Assembly: GCA_964630785.1 (NCBI GenBank)
Contig: CAZVZG010000002.1
Span: 1-64,000, forward strand
DNA from: JADLCX01 sp964630785
Lineage (GTDB): Bacteria > Planctomycetota > Phycisphaerae > Phycisphaerales > UBA1924
Length of the DNA stretch: 64,000 bases
Direction of reading: 5' to 3'
In this document: piece after piece, positions 1 to 8,248 of the stretch
How the letters are laid out: each line of letters begins with the position of its first letter
Position numbering within the stretch: position 1 is the first letter of the stretch
Translations under genes and position numbers: made by a program
The notes under the pieces: model-generated
What the model was told of the DNA's origin: nothing
The model's input: only the letters and a program-made list of their open reading frames with translations
Database searches by the model: none

Positions 1-69
1 TACGTGCCGTATGTGGCGGGGTAGTGCGCTTCGGCGGGCGGGGACGCGCCGCTTCTTGCGAAGCCGGCG

Positions 70-88
70 CCCCCCCCCCCCCCCCCCC
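70..88. repeat. C19 homopolymer downstream of res
   Basis: An uninterrupted run of 19 C (G on the minus strand) lies 17 bases past the stop of the res gene. It may be a length-variable tract or a sequencing and assembly weak point. No terminator hairpin is visible next to it. Confidence 0.9.
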
Positions 89-104
89 AAGTGTCAGCCC
101 CGGC

Positions 105-2804
105 TCACGCCTTCAACACAGCTTCGAGTGTTGCCTGCATGTCGTCCTTGCCAACCATCGCAAAGACGCACTTCCCGCCGCTCCGCTTCGCCCACAACTT
201 TCCGATCAAGTCCTTTTCCTTGGAGTCGTCGTTGGTCCGGTAAACCGCGCCCTTGTACTCGACGACCGCGATGCGCCCGTCTTTCAGCATCGCGACGAAG
301 TCCGGATAGAACCCGCGGTCGGCCAGCGGAAGCCGGAATGCGTAGAGCCCACTCGTGAGATTGCGTACCCAGTACGCGACGTTCGGGTGGTCCGCGATGA
401 TCGCCGCGCACCGGGCCTCTTCCGGCTCCATCGCCCCGATGTTCGCGTAGTAGTGGTTTCGCAGCACCAAGTCGCCGTCGTAGTTGCTCGGCGCGGGATA
501 CACGCCGATCTTCTTGGGAAACTCGAACACGACTTCGGGCCGGCATTCAACCTTCGGCCCCTTGTTCTCAAACAGCACGGCTTGGTACGTCGCGTGCTGC
601 GCCTTGATTCGGTGCGCGTCGATGCGGTGGTCGATGGCCGCGACCAGTCGCCAGCGGAGCGGCAGCAGCGTCTCAAACGTCAGCCCGCGCTTGGCGTTCA
701 GGTGCGCGAAGATGCGGTCCAGAAAGGCCCGCTTCTGCGGCTGCGTCGCTTCGGGGACTTTCACCTCCGCGTCCAGCCAGTCGATGAACGCCTCGGGCGT
801 CTTGGGGCCGCGCAGGTCGCGGAGTTGCATCTGCTCGGCCAGGCGCGTCAACAGTTCGACGGCCAATCTTCCCTCGGCCTTCACGTCGATGGTGGCCCCC
901 GTTGCCGTCGTCTTGGCCGGGTCCAGCGCATCCTCGCCCAGGGCGGCATCGCACTCGTCGAGTGTCCACTCGATATCCGCGTCGGTCGGGTCGAACAGCG
1001 TCCATCCCATCGGCGCGGACTGGTCGGCGACGGCCAACTGCGGCACGTTGAACAGGTCGCCGAAGGCCGCTGGATTGGTGGGCCGCCCCTCGGTCTTGCG
1101 CTGGACCTTCGCCACGGCGCGACGGTCCTCGGGTTTCTCGAAGACCGCGGCCAGCGCATCGGCCTGCTTGGTCGTGAGCAAGCCGCCGGTCCAGACGATT
1201 TCGGTTTCCTTGGTGTCGGCGCGGGTCTGGAAGGACACGGCCTCGCGCACGTCCTGGGGCAGCGCGGTGATGGCCTTCTGGCTCGGCTTGGCCGTCACCA
1301 CTTCGGCCACCGGCTCGCCGAAGAGCGGGCCGGCGCCTCCGCCGCCCCTCCCGCCCCCGCCGCCCTCGTTCGTGACGGCCGCCTCGGCCTCGTACCGCTC
1401 GAAACCGCTCTCGACCAGCGCATCCTTGATCGACGCCGCCGCCAGGCCGAACTCTTTGCTGGTGATGTAGGCGTACGCCTCGTTGAGCGCATCGGTCCGC
1501 TTCGCCTTCGCGTACGGCAGCCGCAGCACGCGGCCAAGCAACTGTTCAACAGCCCCCTTGGCCGACAGGTTCGCCACGCTGCACAGCACGTACGCGAACG
1601 GGCAGTCCCACCCCTCGCGGAGCGCGTTCACGGTGATGACGAACTTCAGCGGGCACTCACGCGCCAGCGGCTCATCGGGCAGTTCGTCCTTCTCGCCCGT
1701 GCGGATGGCGACCTCGTTCTCGGCGACGTTGTAGTCTTTGATGAGCCACGCCTTGAGCACGTCCGGCGTGATGCGTTCTTCCCCCTCGCTCTTGCTCTGG
1801 GCCTGGAACAGCACGATTGGGCGGATGTACTCCTCGCTGGTCTTCTCTTCCTCCGCCGCCAGCCGTTCCAGTTCCTCCCGCTTGGCGATGGCCGACGAGA
1901 TCGCCTCGTGCGGGTTGCCCCGCTCCACCAGCCGGATGGGCATCTTGATCATCTGCGCCGCCTTGAGCTCGGAGGCGGAGACGCTGAAGAGGATGTTGCT
2001 GCCGACCTTGGTCCTGGTGTGGGCCGCGGGCGTCGCGGTGAACTCGATGATGCCCGACGGGTTGAACCGCCGGAGCGTGTCGTACGACAGGTCGCTCCGG
2101 GCGTTGTGCGCCTCATCGACGATCACCAGCGGCATCCGCAGGCGGAAGACGTTGGCGAGGCTCTTGGCAAACGTGCCCCCCTCGGCCACCGGGTTCCCGT
2201 CCGCGTCGGTCTGTTCCAAGAGTGCCCGTTGCGACGGCGTGAGGTTGGCGAAGTGGTCCATCAACTCGCCGTTGCCTCGATAGACCAAGCGGCCCTCTTT
2301 CGCGGCGACGCGGAAGGTCTGCATGGTCGCCACCACGATGGTCGTGTCCGCGTCCAGCGTGCCGGGCTTGACGGACAAAGCCTCCTCCACCGAGAGCACC
2401 GTCACGCACCCCTTGAACGCCTCATCCAGCCCGGCCCGGTATGGGTGTCGCCGATCCCGCAGCGCCTTCAAGGTCTGGTCGACGATCGTGTTGCTGGGGG
2501 CGAGCCAGAGCACCATCGCCCGCTCGGCCTGGAGGTACGCCCTCGTCGCCACGCCGACGGCATGAGCCGCGATGATGGTCTTGCCCCCGCCCGTGGGGAT
2601 GCGCAGGCAGATGTACGGGAACGCCTCGCTCTCGGGCCACGAGGGGATGACGGCGTACTCGGTGCGGCGGCCGTACTTGTCCTGCGGGCGCGAGTCACCG
2701 GCGTTGAAGGCGGCCTTGGCGCCCTTCTCTCTCGCGTCGCGGAGGTAGGCGTCGAGCACCTTGAGGCAGTCGGATTGATACCCCTTGAGGGCGAAGGTCG
2801 TCAT
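105..2804 (-). CDS. res: Type III restriction enzyme, Res (helicase-nuclease) subunit
   Basis: This 899-residue protein is a superfamily 2 helicase with a C-terminal nuclease. Visible motifs are Walker A RIPTGGGKT (68-76), DEAH (230-233), motif III TATP (about 256), motif V ALREGWDCP (394-402) and motif VI QLLGRVLRLP (421-430). Near the C-terminus a PD (834-835) and an ExK (E849, K851) form a PD-ExK nuclease site of the kind known in type III Res subunits. A low-complexity Gly-rich linker lies around residues 475-490. By family knowledge it translocates on or switches along DNA and cuts together with Mod. The partner mod gene lies upstream on the same strand, 540 bp away, an unusually large gap for this pair. 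The reading frame is intact, so it is probably functional. Confidence 0.93.
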   Translation of the reverse strand: MTTFALKGYQSDCLKVLDAYLRDAREKGAKAAFNAGDSRPQDKYGRRTEYAVIPSWPESEAFPYICLRIPTGGGKTIIAAHAVGVATRAYLQAERAMVLWLAPSNTIVDQTLKALRDRRHPYRAGLDEAFKGCVTVLSVEEALSVKPGTLDADTTIVVATMQTFRVAAKEGRLVYRGNGELMDHFANLTPSQRALLEQTDADGNPVAEGGTFAKSLANVFRLRMPLVIVDEAHNARSDLSYDTLRRFNPSGIIEFTATPAAHTRTKVGSNILFSVSASELKAAQMIKMPIRLVERGNPHEAISSAIAKREELERLAAEEEKTSEEYIRPIVLFQAQSKSEGEERITPDVLKAWLIKDYNVAENEVAIRTGEKDELPDEPLARECPLKFVITVNALREGWDCPFAYVLCSVANLSAKGAVEQLLGRVLRLPYAKAKRTDALNEAYAYITSKEFGLAAASIKDALVESGFERYEAEAAVTNEGGGGGRGGGGAGPLFGEPVAEVVTAKPSQKAITALPQDVREAVSFQTRADTKETEIVWTGGLLTTKQADALAAVFEKPEDRRAVAKVQRKTEGRPTNPAAFGDLFNVPQLAVADQSAPMGWTLFDPTDADIEWTLDECDAALGEDALDPAKTTATGATIDVKAEGRLAVELLTRLAEQMQLRDLRGPKTPEAFIDWLDAEVKVPEATQPQKRAFLDRIFAHLNAKRGLTFETLLPLRWRLVAAIDHRIDAHRIKAQHATYQAVLFENKGPKVECRPEVVFEFPKKIGVYPAPSNYDGDLVLRNHYYANIGAMEPEEARCAAIIADHPNVAYWVRNLTSGLYAFRLPLADRGFYPDFVAMLKDGRIAVVEYKGAVYRTNDDSKEKDLIGKLWAKRSGGKCVFAMVGKDDMQATLEAVLKA

Positions 2805-2834
2805 TGCTCACGCGCCCTTTCCGGAGGCCGCTTG

Positions 2835-3015
2835 AGTGTGTAGGCCCGGCTTACCTACTGCCGGGGGCGCTTGGGCGGAGCCGGCAACCGTCAAGGAATA
2901 CTTGACAGTTGGGGCCGTTCCAGCCGCCCATACCTGAACCTGTAAGTTCGGCTTACAGGTTGCCGCGGCCCACGCGCGAGCATCCGGATCAGTTGTCAAG
3001 CCGTACTTGACAACT
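2835..3015. repeat. Four regularly spaced covarying hairpins between mod and res
   Basis: Four inverted repeats, each with 10-base arms and a 5-base loop, begin at 2835, 2886, 2937 and 2991, so the spacing is 51, 51 and 54 bases. The units at 2937 (arms AACCTGTAAG and CTTACAGGTT) and 2991 (AGTTGTCAAG and CTTGACAACT) are perfect. The one at 2886 has a single G-U type mismatch and the one at 2835 is degenerate. Arm sequences differ while pairing is kept, which suggests selected structure. The segments between them are also alike (GGCC-TTCCAGCC appears twice). The period is a multiple of three, and a minus-strand frame reads through all four with a recurring K-[YP]-x-L pattern, but I do not regard that as proof of coding. 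Confidence 0.8.
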
Positions 3016-3048
3016 GTCCCGGCCTTCCAGCCCCAACGGGGCGACGGG

Positions 3049-3275
3049 ATGTAGCCACGGGTGGAGCGGGCGCATCGCCCGCGCAACCTGTGGACAGCCT
3101 CGCCCCGGAGGGGCGAAGGAAGTGACGTTGGCGCGGGGGAGATTCCTCCGCCCCTCCGGGGCGGGGATTCGGACACGCCCCTCTCCACGGGTTGCGCCCG
3201 CGGAGCGCGGGCTCCACCCTTCCACGGGTTCCGCGACGCCCAAAGCGGCGTCGCTCCACCCGTGGCTACACCCCC
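3049..3275. repeat. Inverted repeat element GTAGCCACGGGTGGAGC
   Basis: The 17-base sequence GTAGCCACGGGTGGAGC sits near 3053 and its reverse complement near 3254, about 200 bp apart. Partial versions and GGAGGGGCG palindromes lie between them. It resembles the dispersed intergenic repeats common in planctomycete genomes. No transposase or target-site duplication is visible. Confidence 0.7.
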
Positions 3276-3344
3276 ACGCCCCTCCGGGGCGAAGAGAGAG
3301 CCGGGCCAGACCGGCGGGGGGTTGTGGAGCGTGTCACTCATGCT

Positions 3345-5009
3345 CTAACTCACCTTGATCTGGTACGGGATCTGCCGGAACGTCACGCCCCCCCCTCCCG
3401 CGCGCTTCAGACGGGCCGCGCCCAACCGGCACGCCTCGCCGAAGACCACGCGCGGGCCGGTGTGGTCGGGATTGGCGGCGAGCAACTCCGCCAGCACATC
3501 GCCCGTGAGGACGTTGCCCCCGTCGGGGCGCTTGTCGCCGAGGATGCCGTTGAAGAGGAGGTAGTAGGCCGTCCCCCGGCAGACCCCAATCAACGGGGAG
3601 CGCTTCCCATTGACCTTCTTGGGCAGCGGCTCGCCCGTCTCGGTGAAGAACACGTGCGCGGCGAGTTCGGCGAACTTCACCCCCCCCTCCCCGGCCCGCA
3701 CTTGGCCACGTTCGTTGAAGATGGGGGGGCCGAGCGTGACGTAGCGGAACCCCCCCCCAGCCCCCGCCACCTTCTCTTTCTTGGTGTCCCCTTGCGGGTG
3801 GTACCCCTCGGCCACCTTCTTCAGCCGCTGGGCCGTGATGGTCGTGGCAATGTTTGGGTCCATCTCGATGCAGATGAACCGGCGGTGGCCCCCATCGGCC
3901 TTGTTCATCGCCAGCACCGCGTGCCCGGTGGTGCCGCTGCCCGCGAAGGAGTCCATGATGAGGGAGTCTTTGTGGGCGGCGATTTGCGCAACGCGCTGGA
4001 TCAACTGCGACGGCTTCGGAGTGATGAACAAGTCCTGCCCCGGCCCGAGCGCCATGAGCTGGCTGAGTTCCTGCTTCGAGTTGCGAGTGCTGCCGACTTC
4101 CTGCCACGGCCAGAGCGTCTGAGGAACCACGCCGTCTTTCACTTCCGACAAGAATCTCTTAAATCCCGGCCTGTTGTTACCTCCCTTGCCCCAATAGATG
4201 CGGTTGTCTGCCGCGAGTTCATCGAACCTCTCCCGGCTGAATCGCCAGTAACTTCCGGCGGGCGGGCCGGGGATGACCTTGCCCGACGGCGTGGTGATTG
4301 GGTAGCGCCCCGCCGCGTAAAAGTTTCTTGCGGCCAGGTCGCTCAGAAGCCAAGGGCCGCGAGGATCGTTGTCGGGGTTCTTGTATCGCGCGATCATGGC
4401 CTCGTTGCGCGGCACGGGATGAGGCCGCCAGACGGAGCCGTCCTTGGCGTAGATTACCATGTACTCGTGGTCTTCGCTCAGATGGATTGCCGAGTTCTTC
4501 GGGCTGTCCATCTTGTGCCACACGACCGTCGCCACAAAGTTCTTCCGCCCGAACACCTCATCCATCACGCCGCGAAGGTTCTGCACCTCGTTGTCGTCGA
4601 TGGACACAAAGATCGCCCCATCCTCCGTCAGAAACTCCCTCAGCAGCGCCAGCCGCGGGTACATCATGCACAGCCAGCGGTCGTGCCGATCCAGCGTCTC
4701 TCCCTCCTTGCCCACGACCTTGCCGATCCACTGGCGGATCTCCGGCGAGTTGGTGTTGTCGTTGTACACCCACCCCTCGTTGCCCGTGTTGTACGGCGGG
4801 TCGATGTAGATGCACTTGACCCGCCCCGCGTAGTACGGCAAGAGGGCCTTGAGCGCCAGCAGGTTGTCCCCCTGCACCAAAAGGTTGCCCGAGCCGACCC
4901 CGCCGTCTTCGCCCACGCTCAGGGCCGCGTCGCCCTGCAAGAGGTGGTACGGCACCTCCCGGTGGTGCCCGACCACGGCCTCCTTGCCGATCCACTGAAG
5001 ACTCGCCAT
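3345..5009 (-). CDS. mod: Type III DNA methyltransferase, Mod subunit (adenine-N6)
   Basis: The protein is 554 residues. It carries the catalytic motif IV DPPY at 70-73, followed much later by the SAM-binding motif I DSFAGSGTTG at 353-362. That motif order is the beta class used by type III Mod proteins, and the intervening segment would hold target recognition. By family knowledge it methylates adenine on one strand of an asymmetric site and gives specificity to Res. The frame is open further upstream, but conserved sequence starts at the ATG at 5009 (MASLQWIGKEAV), so I chose that. The gene follows TerL by 122 bp on the same strand, separated by a C-rich tract, and may or may not be co-transcribed with it. 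Confidence 0.93.
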   Translation of the reverse strand: MASLQWIGKEAVVGHHREVPYHLLQGDAALSVGEDGGVGSGNLLVQGDNLLALKALLPYYAGRVKCIYIDPPYNTGNEGWVYNDNTNSPEIRQWIGKVVGKEGETLDRHDRWLCMMYPRLALLREFLTEDGAIFVSIDDNEVQNLRGVMDEVFGRKNFVATVVWHKMDSPKNSAIHLSEDHEYMVIYAKDGSVWRPHPVPRNEAMIARYKNPDNDPRGPWLLSDLAARNFYAAGRYPITTPSGKVIPGPPAGSYWRFSRERFDELAADNRIYWGKGGNNRPGFKRFLSEVKDGVVPQTLWPWQEVGSTRNSKQELSQLMALGPGQDLFITPKPSQLIQRVAQIAAHKDSLIMDSFAGSGTTGHAVLAMNKADGGHRRFICIEMDPNIATTITAQRLKKVAEGYHPQGDTKKEKVAGAGGGFRYVTLGPPIFNERGQVRAGEGGVKFAELAAHVFFTETGEPLPKKVNGKRSPLIGVCRGTAYYLLFNGILGDKRPDGGNVLTGDVLAELLAANPDHTGPRVVFGEACRLGAARLKRAGGGGVTFRQIPYQIKVS

Positions 5010-5040
5010 AGGGGCGTAGCGTATCGCCGGCCGGTGTGCG

Positions 5041-5092
5041 CGGCCCCCACCCCCCACCCCCCACCCCCCACGCCCCACCCCCCTCCCCCCTC
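5041..5092 (-). repeat. C-rich tandem tract ahead of mod
   Basis: CCCCCCA-type units are repeated in tandem between terL and mod, so the minus-strand transcript has several runs of four to six G separated by one base. This could fold as a G-quadruplex about 30-80 bases before the mod start. The tract is also prone to length change. Confidence 0.75.
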
Positions 5093-5131
5093 CCCGCATT
5101 CCCTCGTCCCTAGTCCCTCCTCCCTTCCCCT

Positions 5132-6739
5132 TCAATACCTCGCCACCCGCACCCCCTCGCCCCCGTCCATCGCGCACGCCAGATACCGCAGCGCGTCGCA
5201 GGCGTGGTCGAACTCGCCTTTCTCGGGTACGAGCGATTCCGGGCGGTCGGGGGAGTAGCGGTACCTGCGCAGGCACTCGATCAGGCGCGTGCAGCGTTCG
5301 TGGATGAGCAGGGTCGGGGGTCGGGAGTCGTCGGCCGGTGCGAGGCGTTCGCGCACGGTGCGGATGCCCGCGTTCACGAGAGCGCGTGCGGCCACGACCC
5401 GCCAGCCGGCCTGCTTGAGCAGGGCCGCGTTGCGTTCGCCGGTTTGCTCGCTGCGGGCAAAGCCGGCCGGGTCGATCGAAACCCACACGAGGTCTGACCG
5501 ACCCCCGGCCAGCCCCGCGTCGATCCACCCGCGAAGCACGTCCCGTTGCGCAACTACGGTCTGGCCGGCGCCCGCGTGCTCGCGCTCGACGACGAGCACG
5601 CCCGCGTCGTCGAGGCTGGCCAGCAGCACGACCGACTCGGCGCGGATGCCGAAATCCATCGCGGCGTAGTAGCCGACGACGCGGCGCTCGCTCAGGCGGG
5701 CGTCGGCCCCGCTGACGACGTGCGCGGCCGGGTCGAACTCGGGATACACGGCGTGGCGTTCGCGCGGGCGGAGGCACAGCATCTCGCTCTCCCACGCGCT
5801 GCGGTCGGCTCGGCGCTTGAGCGTGATCGCGTCGTCGATGCGGACGTGCCCGGGGCGTCGGCGCGGATCCTTGGCGCGTCCGGCGCACTCGCCCCACAGC
5901 GGGCAGGGCGCGCAGGCCCGGGCCGGCTCGCAGCGCTCCAGCGCGTCGACCACGCCCCAGCGGAAGACGGGTCGCTCCGGGCGGCCGTCGGCGGGTGCGC
6001 TCTGCTCGACGAGGTCCCACATGAGACCATGCGAGCGGTGCATGGTGGAGAGGGCCTCGACCGAGCCGCGCACGTGGTCGCCCCAGGGGCCGGGTGAGGG
6101 TGCGAGCGAGCGGGTGACAAGCTGGGCGGCCTCCCACAGTTCGCGCGGGAAGAGCTCCACCTCGTCGCAGCGGATCTTCTGCACGCGCGTGCCGCGGACG
6201 GAGGTCTGGCTCGCGGCGAGCACCTGGGCGCACCCGCCGCCGGCGGTTCGGACGGCGCGAGTGGTGATGCGTCCGTGGACCCAGGGGGCGATCCGCGGGC
6301 GCTCCATGAGCGAGCGCAGGTAGGCGTGCATGCGCCCGGCCTGCTCGAGCGAACCGGCGAGCACCCGTACCTGCACGCTCTCCTTGAAGAGCAGGTCGAG
6401 CAGGGTGGCGACAGCGCCGAGGTAGGTTTTGCCCCCGCCGCGGGCGGCCCACACCACGCAATCGGCGGTGCGGGGCTCGTGGTCGGTGAGCCTGCGCCAC
6501 GGCGCGTCGGCGTGCGGACGCGCGTAGCGGCCCTCGAAGAACGCGTGCACGAGGTAGTCCAGCGGCGATCGGTTGCCGGCGACGAGCGCGCGATCGGCGG
6601 GGCGGAGGCCGAGCTCGGCCTCCAGCCACGCGCCCAGTGCGTCCGGGTCGGCGGGCGGCTCGCCCGGATCGATCCGGCCCTCGGTCTCGACGCTGATGAG
6701 TTCGAGCCTGTCCTTTGTGTTCGTTCGCTTGCGCGCCAT
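5132..6739 (-). CDS. Phage-type terminase large subunit (TerL)
   Basis: This 535-residue protein has both TerL halves. The ATPase shows Walker A AARGGGKT (98-105) and Walker B with D192-E193 (IRCDEVELF). The RNase H-like nuclease shows three acidic positions, D362 (AAMDFG), D423 (SIDPAG) and D511/D515 (FDHACDALRY), the last being a typical TerL ending. Between the halves is a four-cysteine cluster (C270, C276, C279, C285), CX5CX2CX5C, which could bind zinc or iron-sulfur and is not usual in TerL. The ATG at 6739 overlaps the TGA of the acetyltransferase gene in an ATGA junction, which fixes the start and implies translational coupling. Family role is packaging-motor ATPase and DNA cleavage. 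No portal, small terminase or capsid gene is nearby, so the role here may be different. Confidence 0.88.
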   Translation of the reverse strand: MARKRTNTKDRLELISVETEGRIDPGEPPADPDALGAWLEAELGLRPADRALVAGNRSPLDYLVHAFFEGRYARPHADAPWRRLTDHEPRTADCVVWAARGGGKTYLGAVATLLDLLFKESVQVRVLAGSLEQAGRMHAYLRSLMERPRIAPWVHGRITTRAVRTAGGGCAQVLAASQTSVRGTRVQKIRCDEVELFPRELWEAAQLVTRSLAPSPGPWGDHVRGSVEALSTMHRSHGLMWDLVEQSAPADGRPERPVFRWGVVDALERCEPARACAPCPLWGECAGRAKDPRRRPGHVRIDDAITLKRRADRSAWESEMLCLRPRERHAVYPEFDPAAHVVSGADARLSERRVVGYYAAMDFGIRAESVVLLASLDDAGVLVVEREHAGAGQTVVAQRDVLRGWIDAGLAGGRSDLVWVSIDPAGFARSEQTGERNAALLKQAGWRVVAARALVNAGIRTVRERLAPADDSRPPTLLIHERCTRLIECLRRYRYSPDRPESLVPEKGEFDHACDALRYLACAMDGGEGVRVARY

Positions 6740-7485
6740 CACGCCACCCCCGATCGGTTCCGGTTCCACGTTGCCGACCACACGTACGCCCGCGGTCGGC
6801 ACGCGGCGCGCCGGGCCGCGACGGCGATGAGTTCGCGCAGGGATGAGGACGCGAGGGCGCGCGTGTCGCGATGGCCGATCGCGAAACGGCGCAGCTCGGC
6901 CTCCAGGCGCTCACGTCGCGGCCCTTCGCAGTGGGCGAGCAGGGCGTCGGGGTCGCTCAGCCGCCACGGCTCGATGCCCAGGTTGCGCAGGGCGGTGCGC
7001 AGGCGGAAGACGCGTCGGGCCGGCTCGAACTCGACCTCGACCATGCCCGCGCCCGTGAACACGCCGCAGAAGGCGCCCATCGCGCTGAGAGCCTCGGTGT
7101 GGACGCTCAGGGGTGAGCGCAGGTAGGCCGCGACGAGCGCGGTGCCGACGCCGGAGCCGCGCCAAGACGGGTGCACGACGACGCGGCTGATGACACGGAC
7201 CTCCTGGTTGAGGGCGCACAGGCACTCGCGCCGGCAGGCCCGCGAGCGCTCCAGCGGCGCGTAGCGGCCCGGCCAGACGCGCTCTCGCCACGGGCCGTTG
7301 ATCGCGGGCATCGAGACGACGAGCACGCCGGCGATCCGGCCGCGCGCTGTGCCCCGGTGATCGTGTGTGGGGCGAGCGCTCAGCACGCGGACGCACGTGG
7401 CCGGTCTGCCGGCGCGGTAGTGCCAGCGCGACAGGGCGTCGTACTGCGACTGATCGCCTGGGGCGATCTCGAACTCGCGAGTCAC
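6739..7485 (-). CDS. GNAT acetyltransferase-like protein, COG2401-type acetyltransferase half
   Basis: The protein has 248 residues. A GNAT core is clear: strand and loop VRVISRVVVHPSWRGSGVG with the acetyl-CoA binding R109-G110-S111-G112-V113-G114, and the following GAGM segment. The N-terminal pattern (a WHYR element, then IAGVLVVSMP) matches the acetyltransferase part of COG2401 as I remember it, a family in which an ABC-type ATPase is fused to a GNAT domain. Here the ATPase is the next gene upstream, so the two halves are separate genes. The GTG start at 7485 has a strong AGGAGGG ribosome site 8 bases before it. The stop overlaps terL. The substrate is unknown. Confidence 0.82.
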   Translation of the reverse strand: MTREFEIAPGDQSQYDALSRWHYRAGRPATCVRVLSARPTHDHRGTARGRIAGVLVVSMPAINGPWRERVWPGRYAPLERSRACRRECLCALNQEVRVISRVVVHPSWRGSGVGTALVAAYLRSPLSVHTEALSAMGAFCGVFTGAGMVEVEFEPARRVFRLRTALRNLGIEPWRLSDPDALLAHCEGPRRERLEAELRRFAIGHRDTRALASSSLRELIAVAARRAACRPRAYVWSATWNRNRSGVA

Positions 7486-7520
7486 GGTGAGATCCCTCCT
7501 CTCCCGTCAGATTGAACGAC

Positions 7521-8207
7521 TCACATCCGAACGATCGCCGCGGCGCGGAGCGGACCAATCAGGGCTTCGCGGTGGGTGACGACGGCGGCGCTCGCGCCCG
7601 TCGTGGCGCACCAGCGGGCGAGCCCGTGCGCGGCGGAGCGGGCGGTGGTGTCGTCGAGGCCCGCGCCGAACTCATCCACCATGAGTACGGGCCCTGGCGC
7701 ATCGGCGCAGCGGGCCATGCCCAGCGCCAACGCCAATCGCGTCCGCTCGCCGTCGGAGAGGTCGCACGCGCGCATCACCGCGAGGCGAGCGTCAGAGAGT
7801 CCTGCCCGCGAGAGCAGACGCAGGCCTCGCTCGTGCTCGTGTTCGGGCGAGCGGGAGCGCCCGCGGGGGTTCGGTCGGCACGCGCAATAAACCAGGTCGA
7901 TCGCGCGGGCTCGCCGGCGTTCGAGGTCGGTAGTTCGTATCGACCACACGGGGCGCCGGCCGCGTGCTTCGATCGTCGCGGCCAGCAGGCTCAGCAGCGT
8001 CGATTTGCCCGCGCCGCTCGCGCCGGTGATGACGAGCGTGCTCGCGGGGCGCAGTTCGGTCGCGACGCGATCGCTCAGGCGCGAGAGCCGATCGAGCGTG
8101 CGGGCGCGGGTGTGGCTGTCGAGGCCCACGTCGGCGACCGTGAGTCCGAACGCCGCGAGCGTTCGCAGCGCGCGCGAAGAAAATGTGCGTTGATCCGAAC
8201 TCACCAC
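7521..8207 (-). CDS. ABC-type ATPase, COG2401-type ATPase half
   Basis: A 228-residue soluble ABC ATPase with Walker A GASGAGKS (62-69), signature LSDGER (150-155), Walker B VLMVDEFGAGLD (174-185) and switch His212. No membrane partner gene is near, so a transporter role is unlikely. The signature and D-loop resemble ATPases that act on nucleic acids. The GTG at 8207 has GAGGGGG six bases upstream. The gene lies 35 bp before the GNAT gene and 41 bp after the HTH gene. My reading is that this protein and the GNAT together equal a COG2401 fusion protein and serve the adjacent TerL, perhaps in place of a small terminase. That is inference. Confidence 0.82.
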   Translation of the reverse strand: MVSSDQRTFSSRALRTLAAFGLTVADVGLDSHTRARTLDRLSRLSDRVATELRPASTLVITGASGAGKSTLLSLLAATIEARGRRPVWSIRTTDLERRRARAIDLVYCACRPNPRGRSRSPEHEHERGLRLLSRAGLSDARLAVMRACDLSDGERTRLALALGMARCADAPGPVLMVDEFGAGLDDTTARSAAHGLARWCATTGASAAVVTHREALIGPLRAAAIVRM

Positions 8208-8248
8208 CGATCACCCCCTCTTGCGTCCACCGCCCCAGAACCGATGGT

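Larger units (their letters stand above)
2805..3344. other. 540-bp gap between mod and res
   Basis: No convincing gene is present. The right part (about 3040-3300) is built of repeats: TAGCCACGGGTGGAGC at about 3052-3070 recurs inverted near 3253-3272, and the palindrome CGCCCCTCCGGGGCG or its variants occur at least three times. The left part holds the four-hairpin array. A minus-strand frame opens with an ATG four bases past the mod stop and runs to 2808, but most of it translates the repeats. Possibly a small third operon gene was interrupted by repeat elements. Confidence 0.6.

Noticed and set aside
24..2843. Long plus-strand open frame antisense to res
   Set aside because: It is the high-GC complement of res. 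The minus-strand frame has all helicase motifs, and the plus frame has no domain and Arg/Gly-rich composition.
2835..3015. CRISPR or type III toxin-antitoxin repeat array
   Set aside because: Arms differ between units, only four units exist, intervals are related to one another, and no cas or ToxN-like gene is adjacent.
3192..5258. Plus-strand open frame over mod
   Set aside because: It is the complement of mod with no motif.
3345..6914. A single 1189-residue frame that would join mod to sequence under terL
   Set aside because: The part beyond 5009 is Arg/Pro-rich and lies antisense-phase to terL. Conserved Mod sequence starts at the ATG at 5009.
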